Assembly: GCA_029204225.1 (NCBI GenBank)
Contig: CM055105.1
Coordinates: 51,673,680 to 51,737,679, forward strand
Source of the DNA: Diphasiastrum complanatum
Lineage: Eukaryota; Streptophyta; Lycopodiopsida; Lycopodiales; Lycopodiaceae
DNA length: 64,000 nucleotides
Direction of reading: 5' to 3'
Below are positions 20,038-32,384 of this stretch, piece by piece. The number at the start of each line of letters is the position of its first letter. Within the stretch, counting starts at the first letter, position 1. The translations under genes and the position numbers were made by a program. The notes below the pieces were generated by a model. It was not told the origin of the DNA, made no database searches, and worked only from the letters and a program-made list of their open reading frames with translations.

Positions 20038-21232
20038 ATGAGATTTGCTGGAGCATACCTTCTAGAAGTTAGTGAGAGATTGAATTCTACAAATTATGCT
20101 ATTTGGAAGGTTAGGATGGAGTCACTTTTGGTGCTCCAAGACCTTCATGAGTTTCTGATCGAGGATGAAGATGAACCTCTAGGTGCACAAGAATTAGTGA
20201 GATACAAAAAGAGATCTAGGCTAGCACTTCATTGTGTTAAAATAAATGTAAGCAATGATCTTTTGAGGGAAGTATCATCATGTAAAAGTGCTAAAGAGGC
20301 TTTAAAATTAATATATGAATAGTAACACTTCAAGAGTACTCATGCTTAGAGATCAGATTTTGCAAAGCATGAGGAGAAGTGAGAGAGTGCATATCATTAT
20401 GTACTTAGAATCAAGTCTCTAATAGGGAGTTGGCTTCCATTGGAGAGAAGATTCATGATGGAGAGCTTGTACAAATTGTTCTTAATGGTCTAGGAGATGA
20501 CTTTGCAAATTTGGTCCAAAGTTTTGCCATCCAAGACACTTTGCCAACTATAGAAAAACTTCATAGTGTATTAGTGGCTGAAGAGTTTATGATGCTCCAC
20601 ACCAAGGCAAGAATGAGCTCATTGTCTCTGCAGGATGGAGATGACAAAGCCAATTTCTCATTCAAGGGCAAAAAGAAGACCAATGGAAAGAAGAAGCATC
20701 CCAAAGAGGCCAAAGAAGAGGATGATGCATCAAGCTCAAAGGACGAGTCAAAGCAAAAATGCTTCTTTTGTGGAAAGAAGGGCATTATGCATCCGAATGC
20801 TACAAGAGGCTAGGAGAAAAAGAGGAGGACAAACAAGGGAACCTTGCATATGAAGAGTATGGAGATGAGGAGATCTCATCTTTGATGGCATCTACATCCA
20901 CTCCAACAAGCAAAAGCAACTCAAAGGACACTTGGTGGATTGATAGTGGGGCTAGCTTCCACATCACTTTTCAAAAGGACACATTCTCAACCTTACACTC
21001 TTTCAATGGTGCTAATAAATTTGTTTCTTTAGCAAATGATCAAGAATGTAAGATAGATGGTATTGGTACCATCTCATTAAGTCTAGGATCTAGCAAAAGG
21101 ATGGATCTAGACAATGTCCTTTTTGTACCATTAATTACCAAGAGCTTGCTTAGTGTTGGACAACTAATGGATGATGGTTTAGATGTTCACTTCAAGCATG
21201 GAGTTTGTTCCATCATGAAGAATGATATTTGA
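20038..21232 (+). pseudogene. copia C gag and protease, frameshifted
   Basis: The likely start is the ATG at 20038 (MRFAGAYLLEVSERLNSTNY). Gag reads to a stop near 20322, then resumes at about 20430 in another frame (IGEKIHDGELVQIVLNGLGDD) and again at 20759 in a third. The zinc knuckle is split by a shift (CFFCGKKG in one frame, HYASECYK in the next). The protease signature WWIDSGASFH is at about 20934, with Phe where Ser is usual, followed by LLSVGQLMDDGLDV. It ends at a TGA at 21230. Confidence 0.86.
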
Positions 21233-21259
21233 ATAGAAAATGGTGTTAAACAAGGTATT

Positions 21260-21919
21260 TTGTGTAAGTTGGATGCTAAAATTGTTATGGCAAAAGAGAA
21301 AATCATTCATTCAAATGTACACTCTTTTTCTCATGTACCAAGTAGTGATGATAAGATGCATGAAACATTCTTAGATGTTTATACAAGAGATGCTTGGATT
21401 CATCTAGTATCTTGTGTGAATAAAAGTGAAATCAACAACCTTGGTGTCAATGATCTTGCAAGGATTGAGGAGGAGCAACAAAGTGATGGAGATCTTGAGG
21501 ATCCACCTCAAAGATCAAGTGCTCCAAGAAGATCCACAAAGACAAGGGCTGAGCCTTCAAGGCTCACTTATCTTGGCAAAGGTAATCAAGGGGAGGATTC
21601 TCAACCATTCACTTTCAAATCTTTTCTTACTTCAATGCTTGATGAACCATTTTGCTATGATATCTACATGAGGCAAGTTGAGGTATGCTGTGAGAACTAC
21701 ATGACGCAACTTGAGGGCTTCATCAAGAAGGAAGTTGAAGATAAGATGTGTAATGACTCATTTGAGAACAAGTTTTTATGTCTTAGTGATTTGAAAATTG
21801 TTATGGACCAATTAAGAGTAAATTGGTTATTTGATCAAATGAGTGCTCTCGGATTTTGGAAGAGCAAGAGTGAGGTAATCACTCATTGTTTTGAAAAATG
21901 TGTTTTTTCCTTTGGATAG
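21260..21919 (+). CDS. Chimeric ORF: copia linker plus an unrecognised C-terminal domain
   Basis: This 219-codon frame opens with remnants of the pre-integrase region (HSNVHSFSHVPSSDDKM), passes to the linker before RT (RRSTKTRAEPSRLTYLGKG), and then, where RT should start, continues with about 120 residues I do not recognise (LTSMLDEPFCYDIYM... to FEKCVFSFG). It is open to the stop at 21919. It may have become fused to gag in non-autonomous copies, or be chance coding in a deleted element. The first ATG at 21260 is not supported by homology. Confidence 0.45.
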   Translation: MCKLDAKIVMAKEKIIHSNVHSFSHVPSSDDKMHETFLDVYTRDAWIHLVSCVNKSEINNLGVNDLARIEEEQQSDGDLEDPPQRSSAPRRSTKTRAEPSRLTYLGKGNQGEDSQPFTFKSFLTSMLDEPFCYDIYMRQVEVCCENYMTQLEGFIKKEVEDKMCNDSFENKFLCLSDLKIVMDQLRVNWLFDQMSALGFWKSKSEVITHCFEKCVFSFG

Positions 21920-22304
21920 GAAATTGTATGCTTCTTATGAGAACTAGTGAAACATCCTTGAAGGAACTTATATCCATAAGCAAGTATGTAGCCTCATGAA
22001 GTTCAAGATCACTTGTAATTACAAGATTAGGAAAATCATGCTTACTTTTGATGGTTAGCATGATAAATCTTGGTAATAGTAGCAAGTACTTGCTTTGTGA
22101 TCTTGATCAATGTGATTTTCACACGACATGGAGACATCCGATTTCCTTCAAAGAGAAGCATCAAGATCAAGGAGGAGAAAGCTTCAAGTTCATGCATCTT
22201 CACTCAACATGGAAGAAATCAAGTGCAAAGGTGCAAGGAAGAATCAAAACTCTTCAATTCATCTTGGAGGAGATCTCAAAGAAGCTCTATCTTGGATATG
22301 GTGA

Positions 22305-22551
22305 TAGAATGCTTAATTGTTTGGCTACCTAGTCACTGTAGTACTAACGATTCTAAAGCTAGTTACTATAAGATCAAACGTGATTTCTATCACTATAGTC
22401 TTGTTTGAAATTGATAGGTGTAGTCATGCATTGTGAAAGAGGAAAATAGTTTCTTCCGCCATGCACACAAAGTTTTCTTTCTAGATACTCAGATTATTTT
22501 CATTCGTTTCTTTTCGAGATAGACCTATCTTTTGCACACGACTTTTTGACA
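22305..22551 (+). repeat. Truncated 5' LTR of copia D
   Basis: AATGCTTAATTGTTTGGC onwards matches 27033-27277 of the 3' LTR. Both copies end in a ...GACA box. The first 930 bases of the LTR are absent. Confidence 0.85.
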
Positions 22552-22564
22552 TGGTATCAGAGCA
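22552..22564 (+). other. tRNA-Met primer-binding site of copia D
   Basis: The plus strand reads TGGTATCAGAGCA directly after the LTR. Confidence 0.88.
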
Positions 22565-22756
22565 ATTTCACTACTTTTTTATCTTACCTATATGGTATCA
22601 GACCAAAATCTCTAGTACTTGATATCTTTCACGATATCAAATTGATAGTCATACTCTTCAGTCCTTTTTAACCTTTCAGCATCAGAGAATTGATTTCCTA
22701 TTGTTGGCATTACTACATCTTAGCGTCATCGATACAATTGACAGACTAAGTTCCAA

Positions 22757-23880
22757 ATGGATTCTCAAAGTAAAGCTGGTCTTATCACAGACAAGCTGAA
22801 TGGATCCAATTATCATTTGTGGAAATTTAAGATGAAGACCTTGCTAATCGCCAACAATTATGGGATGTTGTTACAGGTATAGAAGTAAAACCTGAAGACG
22901 ACGACTCAAAGTGAAAATTGAAGAACGGTAAAGCTTTTGTGCTTATTATCCTCAATATATCAAATACACAAATTGGACACATAACTAAAACTAAAACATC
23001 AAGAGATGTTTGAGACATCTTGAACTCACTATATGACGTGAGGGACGTAACTACTAGTTACATCTACGAAGAAAATTCTTCACATTCAAAATGTCTACTG
23101 GTGACTCTTCAAAGTCACATTAACCAGTTTAAGAATCTCTTGCAACAGATGGTCGTTGTCGGATCAGTCATAGACGATCAAGACACAATTATGACATTGC
23201 TTTCAAGCTTGCCCTCTACATATGAGAACTAGGTGATGATCATAACGACACACTTAGATTTAACTCTTACTAGAGTTATCACTTTGCTGCCGCAAGAAGA
23301 TAATAGAAGAATTCAAGACACTCCATCTACTTCCTCCTCTCAGACTCTATATGTCAACAAAGGCTCTAAGCGACAAAAGCAGAAAAGCTCCAAGAAGGCT
23401 ACAACGAATAAGAAACAGACTCAAAGTCAAGCGCAATTATCAGATTTACAATCAAAGAAGAAGATGTTTTGTAGGTATTGCAAGCGCAATAACTATGAGA
23501 TCAAGGATTGCCAAATTCTCCAAGCGAAGAACGCAGCCAAGCAACCTGATCAACAAGCAAACACAGTTTCGTCATCTCCCCACGTCGAAGTGGACGAAGG
23601 TGCATTCATGGTCAAGGATCAAAGCGCATTTTTGGATGATTCATGGCTTCTGGATTCTGGAGCAACACAACATATGACCAATCAACGTGAGATCTTCAAC
23701 TCTTACATGTATTATAGCACAAAGAAATTTGTTTATCTTGGTGACATAGTACTCACACTATTGAACATGAAGATACTGTAAGATTGTGGTTTCAACAAGA
23801 TCAATTCAAATTACTATCAAAGGTCTTATATGTTTCTAAACTCTTTACAAATTTGTTATCAGTGAGTAGGGAACCATAGT
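22757..23880 (+). pseudogene. copia D gag and protease
   Basis: The start ATG at 22757 (MDSQSKAGLITDKLNGSNYHLWK) begins a gag of the LTR-copia type seen in copia B, but a shift after about 35 codons and stops follow. Later gag (23020-23232) and a basic region with a knuckle-like CRYCKRNNYEIKDC (the His is replaced by Tyr or Asn) are in other frames. The protease signature WLLDSGATQHM lies near 23644. The frame ends at NLLSVS near 23865, at a deletion. Confidence 0.82.
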
Positions 23881-23899
23881 GGAATTGGCAAAGTGCATG

Positions 23900-26093
23900 T
23901 TATCACATTTTCCACTTCCAAAGTGCTTCTGGGCTGAAGCTATTTCAACAGCAACTTATATGTCCTACTAAAGGCCTCTCAAATAAAACACCATTTGAAG
24001 TTTGGACAGATACCAAACCTTCTTTATCAAACTTACAAGTTTTTGGATGTACTGCTTTTGCGCAGATTCATCGTGATCTCAAGAAGAAGTTTGACTTCCA
24101 TAATATCAAATGTGTTTTTATCAGCTACACTACTTCAGATCAAGCCTATAAGTTGTTCGATCCCATTGAGTCAAAGATATTCACTAGTTGGGATGTCATC
24201 TTCATCGAAGATCAGTTTCAAGACCTCAAAGGAAAGGGAAGTTCCCATGTAGCCGACCTACCAGATTCTCCTGATGCTTTAAACTTTCCAGTTCCTCAGT
24301 CGACTATTCTCATCGAAGGTCCAAGCTCTTCTACTTTTGACGAACAACAAATCAACGACGAATCAGAAGATGATGATGTTGCAGATCAGCAACTACAATA
24401 TGATGAAAATGATTAACTTCCTGTATTACCCAAAAGATCATCAAGGACTAGCAGACCACCTAACCTGTATATCAACGAGTCTACAACCTATCTTGTTCAG
24501 GAACCGACGTCTGTCCAAGAGGCACTTAGTCAGCCTGACTCAGATCACTGGAAAGAAGCTATGGATAAAGGGTATTTATCTCTTATCAAGAACCAAACGT
24601 GGACAATTGTCGAATTACCTGCTTGAAGAAATGTAGTTGATTGCAAATGGATTTTCAAAGTCAAGTACAATGCAAATGGAAGCATCAACAGGACAAAAAC
24701 ACGACTTGTAGCTAGAGGATTTTCTTAAGTATACAACGTCAATTATACTGAGACCTTTAGTCCAGTAGTCAAGCATTTTTCTATTCAATTTTTGCTATCA
24801 TTTACCGCTGCAGCAGATTTGAAAATACATCAAATGGATGTAAAAACAACATATCTCAATGGAGTTATCGAAGAAGACATTTACATAGTGCAATCCGAAG
24901 GTTATATTATCGAGGGTAAACACAATCATGTGTGTAAACTCCATAAGGCACTTTATGGCTTGAAGCAATTTGCTCGAGCATGGTTTCAAAGAATCAATAT
25001 TTTTCTTATTGATCATGGCTACACACTTAGCTCTTCATATTCAAATGTTTACTTCAAAGCAGTGCAGCAGTCTTTTATTATTATTACTTTATACGTGGAT
25101 GATACATTGCTTTTCAGCAACAATACCGATATGATAAAAGAGGCCAAGACAATGCTATCTTTCGAATTCGACATGATCGATCTGGACAAAGCTCATTTTT
25201 GCCTTGGTATACAAATCCACAGAGGCAAAAAATAGGAGTTGGTTTACATTACACAATAGAGGTACACCTATAACATGTTAGTCAGATATAATCTGATGAA
25301 TTGCAAGTTAGCTCTTTTACCAATGGAACCAGGACTCAAATTGTCAAATGACCAGTGTCTCCAAACAATTCATGAGAAGCAGCAGATGCGTGAGTATCCT
25401 TACTATTCTATTATAGGATTTCTTATGTACGCCATGATCTGTACCAAGCCAGCAGACATAGCTTTTGCAATCAACTCTCTCAGTCAGTTTATGACTAACC
25501 TTGGTATAACACATTGGAAGGCTCTTATTAGAGTCATGAGATATCTTCGAGCTACTATGGACTTTTGCATTTGTTATGGAGCAGTCGGCAATGACAAACT
25601 CAATGTACTTAGTGGTTACACAAAAGCAAGTTGGGGAGGAGATGTAGACACTCGTAAATCTACTTCTAGATTTACATTCTTCCTTAAAATTGGTCCAGTT
25701 TTTTGAAACAGTTGCAAGTAATCTTCAACAACTCTATCTTCCACTAAATTAGAGTATATCGCAGCTTCTTAAGCTACAAAGGAAGCAATTTGATTGAGAA
25801 ACTTACTCTCATATATTGGTCTGAATTAATATGCTCCGATGACATTATTTTGTGATAATCAAAGTGCCATTGCTTTATCAGCCAATCCTAGATTTTATTT
25901 CAAGAGTAAACACATCGAACCGAAGTATCATTTTGTTAGAAGCAAAGATCTCAACGAAGAGGTCAGATTGCAATACTGTAGAACGCAAGATATGACAACA
26001 GATGTTTTTACTAAAGCATTAAGTTTGGAGTCACACAGAAGATTCTGTGTAGAACTAAGTTTGAAGGTCAAGACATTCAAGGATTCAGATTAA
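23900..26093 (+). pseudogene. copia D linker, reverse transcriptase and RNase H
   Basis: After the integrase deletion the frame picks up at NKTPFEVWTDTKPSLSNLQVFGC (linker). RT starts near 24540 (WKEAMDKG), is shifted and stopped several times, then is open at 24792-25235: MDVKTTYLNGVI, LHKALYGLKQFARAWF, and an intact catalytic LYVDDTLLF at about 25090. RNase H and the tail lie at 25275-26093 (DNQSAIALSANPRF, KHIEPKYHFVR, TDVFTKAL). The stop is directly before the polypurine tract. Confidence 0.88.
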
Positions 26094-26100
26094 TGGGGAG

Positions 26101-27277
26101 TGTTGGATTATTCTTCTTGTTACTAATCGACTAATTGATTATAATCTTCATCCATTTTAATCCAATTCTATAGATTTTCTCGTGTTTTTATACAATCTGT
26201 AGAATTACAAGTGTTTTTACACAGTCTGTAGGCAAAAGTGTCGTCTTTTTTGCTTGACAGGAATCCCATTGAAAAATGCAGTGTTGCCTTTTTAACATTT
26301 TTCGCCTGTCAGGAATCTCGTGTAAAATCATAGTGTCGCATTTTTTGCTTTTTCCAAAGAGCCTCAAATGTTAAGGAAATGACTCTGACAAAGTGTGGGA
26401 CAACCCTAAATGAGATTTTAAGGCACTGTCAGGTTTTTTGCAAAATCCCGACATCGTCATTTTTTTGCGATAGTGTCGCCTGTGGCTGTTTTAGTTCATT
26501 TCTGCAGAGCTACAGTTTTGGTTCATTTATGAAGATAGAATGTTTATGGCCAATTTCACCGCTTATCAACAATCAATGACAAGGAACCAGATGGATGCCA
26601 ACGGATCACCAGCCAACTAGCGATCGCAATTGATGACCTAATTTATTAGTATAAATTGTTGTTCATATTCATACAGTTTCATTATCAGAATTATCAAATC
26701 AGAAGTTATCAGCAAGCATTTGAAAAGTTAGCTCTCTCTCTCTCTCAAGCCTACGAGCTTGAACACTCTTGAACATTCTAGCTCACTTCCTAGAGCTGTT
26801 TTAGAGATTGCTATTGCGCCACTGCTTATCAGCATTGTGCATTAATTCAGACTTTCATTTTAGCCGTTCAGAGATAGCATAGAGTACGCGGCTTCGATCC
26901 GCAACTTATTGTACTCATTTACTTTTGTTTCGTTTTCATAATGTATCAAAACTATCTTTTATTGCATTCAGTTTCATCTCAGAATGTATGTGTTTTCTGG
27001 AATTCTTTGCGATTAATTATTTGTCTGATAATTCAATGCTTAATTGTTTGGCTACGCAATCATTGTAGTACTGACAATTCCAAAGTTAGTTACTATAAGA
27101 TCAAACGTGATTTCTATCACTATTGTTTTGTTTGAAATTGATAGGCGTAATCATGCATTGTGAAAGAGAAAGATAGTTTATTTCGCCATGCACAAAAAAT
27201 TTTCTTTCTAGATACTCGAATTATTTTCATTCGTTTCTTTTCGAGCTAGACCTACCTTCTGCAACCACTTTCCGACA
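26101..27277 (+). repeat. 3' LTR of copia D (1177 bp)
   Basis: It starts TGTTGGATTATTC after the polypurine tract and ends TTTCCGACA. It contains repeated GTGTCGCATTTTTT-type hairpin blocks (26230-26490) and a (TC)n tract near 26735. Confidence 0.9.
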
Positions 27278-27312
27278 ATTAACACATTTTTCTGTTTCAT
27301 TTATCTGTGCAG

Positions 27313-28740
27313 TCCATGGGATTCATTAAAAGCCATTTATGGATCCAAGAACACTTCAAGGATACTCATGCTTAGGAATCAAATCCTTCAAAGCATGAAA
27401 GGAAGTAGTGAAAGTGCCCAAAATTATGTCTTTAGGATCAAATCTTTGAATAAAGAGCTATCTTCTATAGATGATAAAATCAAAGGTGATGAATTAGTTC
27501 AAATCATCTTGAATGGATTAGGAGATGATTATTCCAATCTTCTTCAAACCTTTGCTATTCAAGATTCACTTCCTAGTATCGAAAAACTTCAAAGTGTGCT
27601 TGTTAGTGAGGAGAGTAGAATGCTTCATATCAAAAGTAGGATGAGTTCCTTATCTTTGAATGATGGTGATGAAAAAGCTAACTTTTCTTTGAAAGGCAAG
27701 AAGAAGAAGTTTCCATCCAAGAAGATTCAAGACATGGAGATGGAGAACAAAGATGAAGCGTCAAGTTCCAAAGGCAAGAGCAAGAAGGACAAGAAGAAGC
27801 TAAAGTGTTTCTTTTGTGGAAAAAAGGGACATTTTGCATCCAAGTGCTACAAGAAGAAGAATGCCCAAGAGAAGGACAATCAAGGCAATCTTGTGATTGA
27901 GGAGGAGGAAGAAGGCAATCTATCTTTGATGGTATCCTCACCACAAACATCTAATCAAGACACTTGGTGGATTGATAGTGGGGCAAGCTCTCACATGACT
28001 CACCAAAAAGACTACTTTTCTAATCTACTTTCTTTCAATAGTTCTAAGAAATTTATCTTCACTACAAGTGATCAAGAATGTGAGATTGTAGGTGTTTGAT
28101 CCATTCCTTTATGTCTAGGATCATCTAAAAAAGTAGATCTAGACAATGTTCTTTATGTACCTTCAATTACAAAGAACTTGTTAAGTGTAGGACAACTTAT
28201 GGATAGTGGATTAGATGTACATTTCAAGCATGGAGCATGTTCTATCTTGAAAGATGAAAAATGTATTGCTAGTGGTTTCAAGCAAGGGAGGTTATTCAAA
28301 TTGGATGCTAATGTGATGGTTGGAAGTGTGAACATGGCAAGGGAGGAGCTCACTCAAGTGGAATTATGGCACAAAAGGTTAGGCCATCCTAACTACAAAG
28401 CTATGGAGACCATGGTGACAAAGGAGCTAGCAAGAGGACTTCCCAAAACCATATCCAAGTGTGGTAAGCTTTGTGAAGCTTGTGGACTCTCCAAATCTCA
28501 TAAGCTTCATTTCAAGAGATCTTTGATAAGATCTAACTCTCCTCTTAGCCTTATACACTCGGATGTTCATTCATTTTCACATGAATCAAATGGTGGAGCT
28601 CTAATGTATGTCACTTTTATTGATGATAAATCAAGATACTTTTGGGTTTGATTTGAAAGTTTTTGGATGTACTTGTTATGTACATATTCCTTTAGAAACA
28701 AGGAAAAAGGAAGATGTCACTTCTTTCAAAGGCATATTTG
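27313..28740 (+). pseudogene. copia gag-protease-preintegrase fragment, truncated at both ends
   Basis: It begins within gag (LKAIYGSKNTSRILMLRNQIL), without a start codon, and reads on through the zinc knuckle CFFCGKKGHFASKC, the protease WWIDSGASSHMTHQ, a TGA at about 28097, then LLSVGQLMDSGLDV, the HKRLGHPNYKAM pre-integrase motif and CEACGLSKSHKL to FIDDKSRYFWV. At about 28648 it jumps to the post-integrase linker (FGCTCYVHIPLETRKK), so the integrase core is deleted. It is similar to copia C but not part of it, since both carry gag. Confidence 0.88.
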
Positions 28741-29087
28741 CTTACCCGACGTTTAACTAGTATGGTTAACTTCATACAATAGTTAGTTTAGAATGAGATG
28801 TAATAACTTCTCTTCATGCTCGTTCCAAAATTCGGGACTAGAGCTTTAAGACTGAAAATCTTGGTGTGCTCAATGCGAAAACTGAAGCGGGAGAGGCAAA
28901 ATTTTTGAAATCACTGTATGCTTATAGTGAAATATGAGGTGGGACGATTTCTCAATGCGACATAAACATTACAAAAGTAAGGAATGCTAGATCTATTCAT
29001 ATTGATTTACTGTAGGTAGATTCATTTACATGACTGTAGCTTTAACAATGGCAATGTTCCATTTGCATGTTGCTCTTCCGATGGAAT
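28741..29087. other. No recognisable feature
   Basis: About 350 bases with no open frame, LTR end or repeat that I can assign. It may be decayed LTR of the preceding fragment. Confidence 0.4.
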
Positions 29088-29823
29088 TGTTGAATTTCAC
29101 ACGTGTGGACTGTCCACTACATGTACTTGTGATCTCCTAAGGTGTGTAGATGCACCAAGATCAAGATTAGATTGAGATTCAAAATCTATCTTTGAATCTA
29201 TGGCAAAAACACACTACTACATGCATTCAATCACTTCCAACTCTCACCCACACGTGTGGGAAGTATTCAGAAAATAATCTAAGTAAAAACAAGCTGCTCT
29301 CCTCGGGTAGAGAGAGAAAAGCATCATGAGCTCTCGGGTAGAGAGAGAAAGCTAGAAATCCAATAACTCACAAAAACCAAGAAATCACCAAATCAATTAG
29401 ATCCAAAATGAGAAGTACAATGATACTAGTAGATCCACGAGCTACCACTATGCTTAACTATGATTGGACCATATTTTGTCACCTCTTGATCCTATTGCAT
29501 CATTGATCCATGCACCTCTTAATTCTATTGGACTATATTCAAGCACACCTCAATTTCCTATTGGACCTCACAAGGTTCCACCTATAAATCCTATTGGACC
29601 TCTTGGAATTCATCAAACAAAAGCTTTACACTTGTCTACACTCTAATTGGCACATGTTTAGCCTCTTACTCTATTTTTGCTCAATAGTGGCATTACAAGT
29701 GGAAATGCATAATTTGCCATCTATGCCAAATTTATTCCTATCAACATCCTACACCTAGATGCTTGATGTGAAAAACATAAGACCCCTATATCTAACATAG
29801 ATAATCTTTTTCAATTCTTTACA
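29088..29823 (-). repeat. 3' LTR of E2 (736 bp)
   Basis: The minus strand starts TGTAAAGAATTG, after the polypurine tract TTTTTTAGGAGGAG, and ends GAAATTCAACA. The 5' copy at 41232 starts from the same TGTTGAATTTC end on the plus strand. It contains CACACGTGTG boxes near 29098 and 29267 and a duplicated CTCGGGTAGAGAGAG block (29306 and 29335). Confidence 0.92.
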
Positions 29824-29841
29824 CTCCTCCTAAAAAATTAT

Positions 29842-31276
29842 CTATGAAGATTTGAGCATTGATCTTGATATAACTCCAAGATTAGATCTATGCTTGATGA
29901 AAGCACTTTTGCTCAAAGGCTCGGTGAGTAGATCGGCAATACAAGAGGATGAGTTGACATGCTTCAAATAGATTTCACCTCCAATAAGCTTTTCTCTCAC
30001 AAAATGGTGTGCCACTTCTATGTGCTTGCTTCTTGCATGAAATATGGGATTATTGGCAAGAGCTTGGGCTGAGATGTTATCACACTTGATCATTGGTAGA
30101 TCATCCTCCTTGATGCAATTTAGCTCCATTAATAACCTCTTGATCCAAAGCACTTCTTTGGTAGTTGTAGTGAGTGCTTTGTACTCGGCCTCACATGAAG
30201 AGAGAGATACAGTATCTTGCTTTTTGGAAAGCCAAGATATAAGATTGCCTCCAAGAAAGATAGTGTATGCACACTTTCGATCCATCGTCACTTGCAAAGT
30301 CTGAATCCAAGTAGCCAATAATGGATAGATCTTCACCTTTATAGAGTAGACCATAATCACAAGATGAAGATACATATCTTAAAATCCTTTTGGCCATCTT
30401 CCAATGATAGATCTTAGGATTTTGCATAAATTGACTCAATTTGTGCACACAAAAACTTAGATCGGGCCTAGTAATTGTAAGACAAATCAAGGAGCCTACA
30501 AGACTCCTAAAAAGTGTGATGTCCTCAAAGGATCTTTCATCACCTTTATTAGGATCTTTTACAATTTGCTCCATTGGAGTATCTATGCTCTTAGAATTTT
30601 CCATATGGAGTTTTTTCAACATAGAGTGAGCATATCTAGATTGGCATATAAAGACATGATTTTCATAAAAATCAATTTCTAGGCCTAGGATGTAATGCAT
30701 CTCTCCTAGATCTTGCATTTTAAACTCACGTCCAAGTGCTAGCTTGGTTTCATCAACTAGCTTGATACAACTTCCACAAAGAATAATGTCATCAACATAA
30801 ATTAGAAGAATGACAATATTGCTATCAACAAACTTTAGATACATGGAAGGATCATAGTCACTAAGAGTAAATCCTAGTGAGATAAGAAAAGAGTTAAGTC
30901 TTGAATACCATGATCTTGGTGCTTGCTTGAGTCCATAAAGACTTTTGAAGAGCAAGCACACTTTGGACTCATCCTTGATGAATCCTTGAGGTTGTTCCAT
31001 ATAGATCTCCCCCTCAAGATAACCATTTAGAAAAGGATTGGATACATCTAATTGGAACACCTTCCACTTGAAAAAACAAGCAAGAGAAATAAGAATTCTT
31101 ATTGTCACCATCTTTGCAATGGCTGCAAAGGTCTCCTCATAATCAAGACCATGGATTTGAGCAAATCCTTTGGCACATAATCTTGCTTTATGCTTGTTGA
31201 TGGTGCCATCATGATTGAACTTGATCCAAAATACCCACTTGCAACCAATCACATGCTTGTGGGATGGAGGATCCAC
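29842..31276 (-). pseudogene. E2 reverse transcriptase and RNase H, one frameshift
   Basis: RT is open for about 340 codons: CKWVFWIKFNHDGTINKHKAR, LCAKGFAQIHGLDYEETFA, LDVSNPFLNGYLEGE, KSLYGLKQAPRSWYSRL and the intact catalytic LIYVDDIIL at about 30800. Near 30280 a frameshift moves RNase H into a second frame (LISWLSKKQDTVSLSSCEAEYKAL, SKHIEVAHHFVREK, ADLLTEPLSKSAF), ending at 29842 just before the polypurine tract. It is one of the best-kept polymerase genes in the window. Confidence 0.92.
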
Positions 31277-31332
31277 AAGCTCCCAAGTATGTTGGTGATC
31301 AATGCATTATACTCTTGCTTCATGGCATCATA

Positions 31333-32384
31333 TCACTCCTTGGTATTGAGTGCCTCTTGTACATTCTTTGGCTCTTCATGAGAGACACAAAAAACATAAT
31401 TAGTGGAATCAAGATCCACTTGTTTGCCTTTGTCATCATATGAGAGCCTCTTGAAAGGAGTAGATGAGAAACTAGAGACCATAAGAGATCCCTCTCCATC
31501 ACTTGCAATAGTGGCTTCCTTCTCATTGGTAATGTTGGCTTGCTTGAGTTGATTTTTCTTCTTGAAGCAATTGGTGGCATAATGACCTTTTTTGCCACAA
31601 TAAAAGCACTTGATCTTCTTCTTCTTGAGCTTGTATGATGAAGCATTAGAGGAATCATCTTCCTCCTCATCTTTGTCTTTGGATTTGACTTTGTCCTTGC
31701 TTGAGGATTGTTGATGTTGGTTCTTGCTTCTCCCTTTGTGCTTATCCTTGGCAAAGAGAGCCTTGCCATCATTATGAGTGAGAGAAAGCTTGTCCATCCT
31801 CAAGAGCTTGTACTCTTGTCTTGATTCTTCCGAAATTAGCACACTTTGGAGAGCCTCCAAACTTGGTAGCTCCTCCTTAATGGCATAGGATTGGAAAGGT
31901 TATCAAATTCACTTCTCAAGCCATTGAGAATGACTTGAACTAGCTCATTTTGATTGATGGAATCACCAATACAAGCAAGTTCTCTATGAATATCTTATAC
32001 TCTCAAAACATAACTAGATGCACTCTCATCACTCTTTTGGCTACTTTGAAAGATTTGATTCCTAAGAGTGAGAAGCCTAGAGGTATTCTTAGCCTCATAG
32101 ATAGCCTTGAGACAATCCCAAGCTTCTTTGGATGTTGTACAAGTACCTATCTCCCTCAATATCTCATTAGAGACATTCATCTTAATGTAGTGGAGAGCCA
32201 TCCTAGATCTCTTTTTGTATTTTTGAACCTCTTGAAGAACTTGAGGTTCTTCTTCAAGGCCAAGAACAATGTCCATCACGTCTTGAAGGATCAAGATGGA
32301 CTCCATCCTCATTTTCCAAATTGACTAGTTTGAAGTGGTCAATCTTTCACTTGGTTCTAACAAGGATGAACCCATTGAAGACAT
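31333..32384 (-). pseudogene. E2 gag with premature stop, fused to pre-RT linker
   Basis: The homologous start is the ATG at 32384 (MSSMGSSLLEPSERL). A TAG at 32325-32327 replaces the Tyr of the conserved SNYS.WK motif. Gag continues to 31995, shifts, and resumes at 31860 through the knuckle CFYCGKKGHYATNC. It then runs into LSYDDKGKQVDLDS...HEEPKNVQEALNTKE, the linker before RT, so about 1.5 kb of protease and integrase coding is missing. Confidence 0.88.

Larger units (their letters stand above)
19244..22300 (+). mobile_element. Ty1/copia element C, internally deleted
   Basis: A perfect primer-binding site (TGGTATCAGAGCC, 19244-19256) is followed by a long leader (19257-20037), gag, protease, and then a jump straight to a linker that normally precedes RT. 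Integrase, RT and RNase H are absent. In their place is an unrecognised segment (21600-21919). Its 3' LTR was not recognised before the copia D sequence begins at about 22305. Such a copy would need gag-pol from another element to move. Confidence 0.8.
22305..27277 (+). mobile_element. Ty1/copia element D with a 1177-bp 3' LTR
   Basis: Right-hand parts are complete: a polypurine tract (ATTAATGGGGAG) then the 3' LTR 26101-27277. Only the last 247 bases of the 5' LTR remain (22305-22551), followed by a good primer-binding site (22552-22564). Gag, protease, linker, RT and RNase H lie in order between them but in several frames. The integrase core is missing between about 23870 and 23930. The left end abuts copia C sequence. 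Confidence 0.88.
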
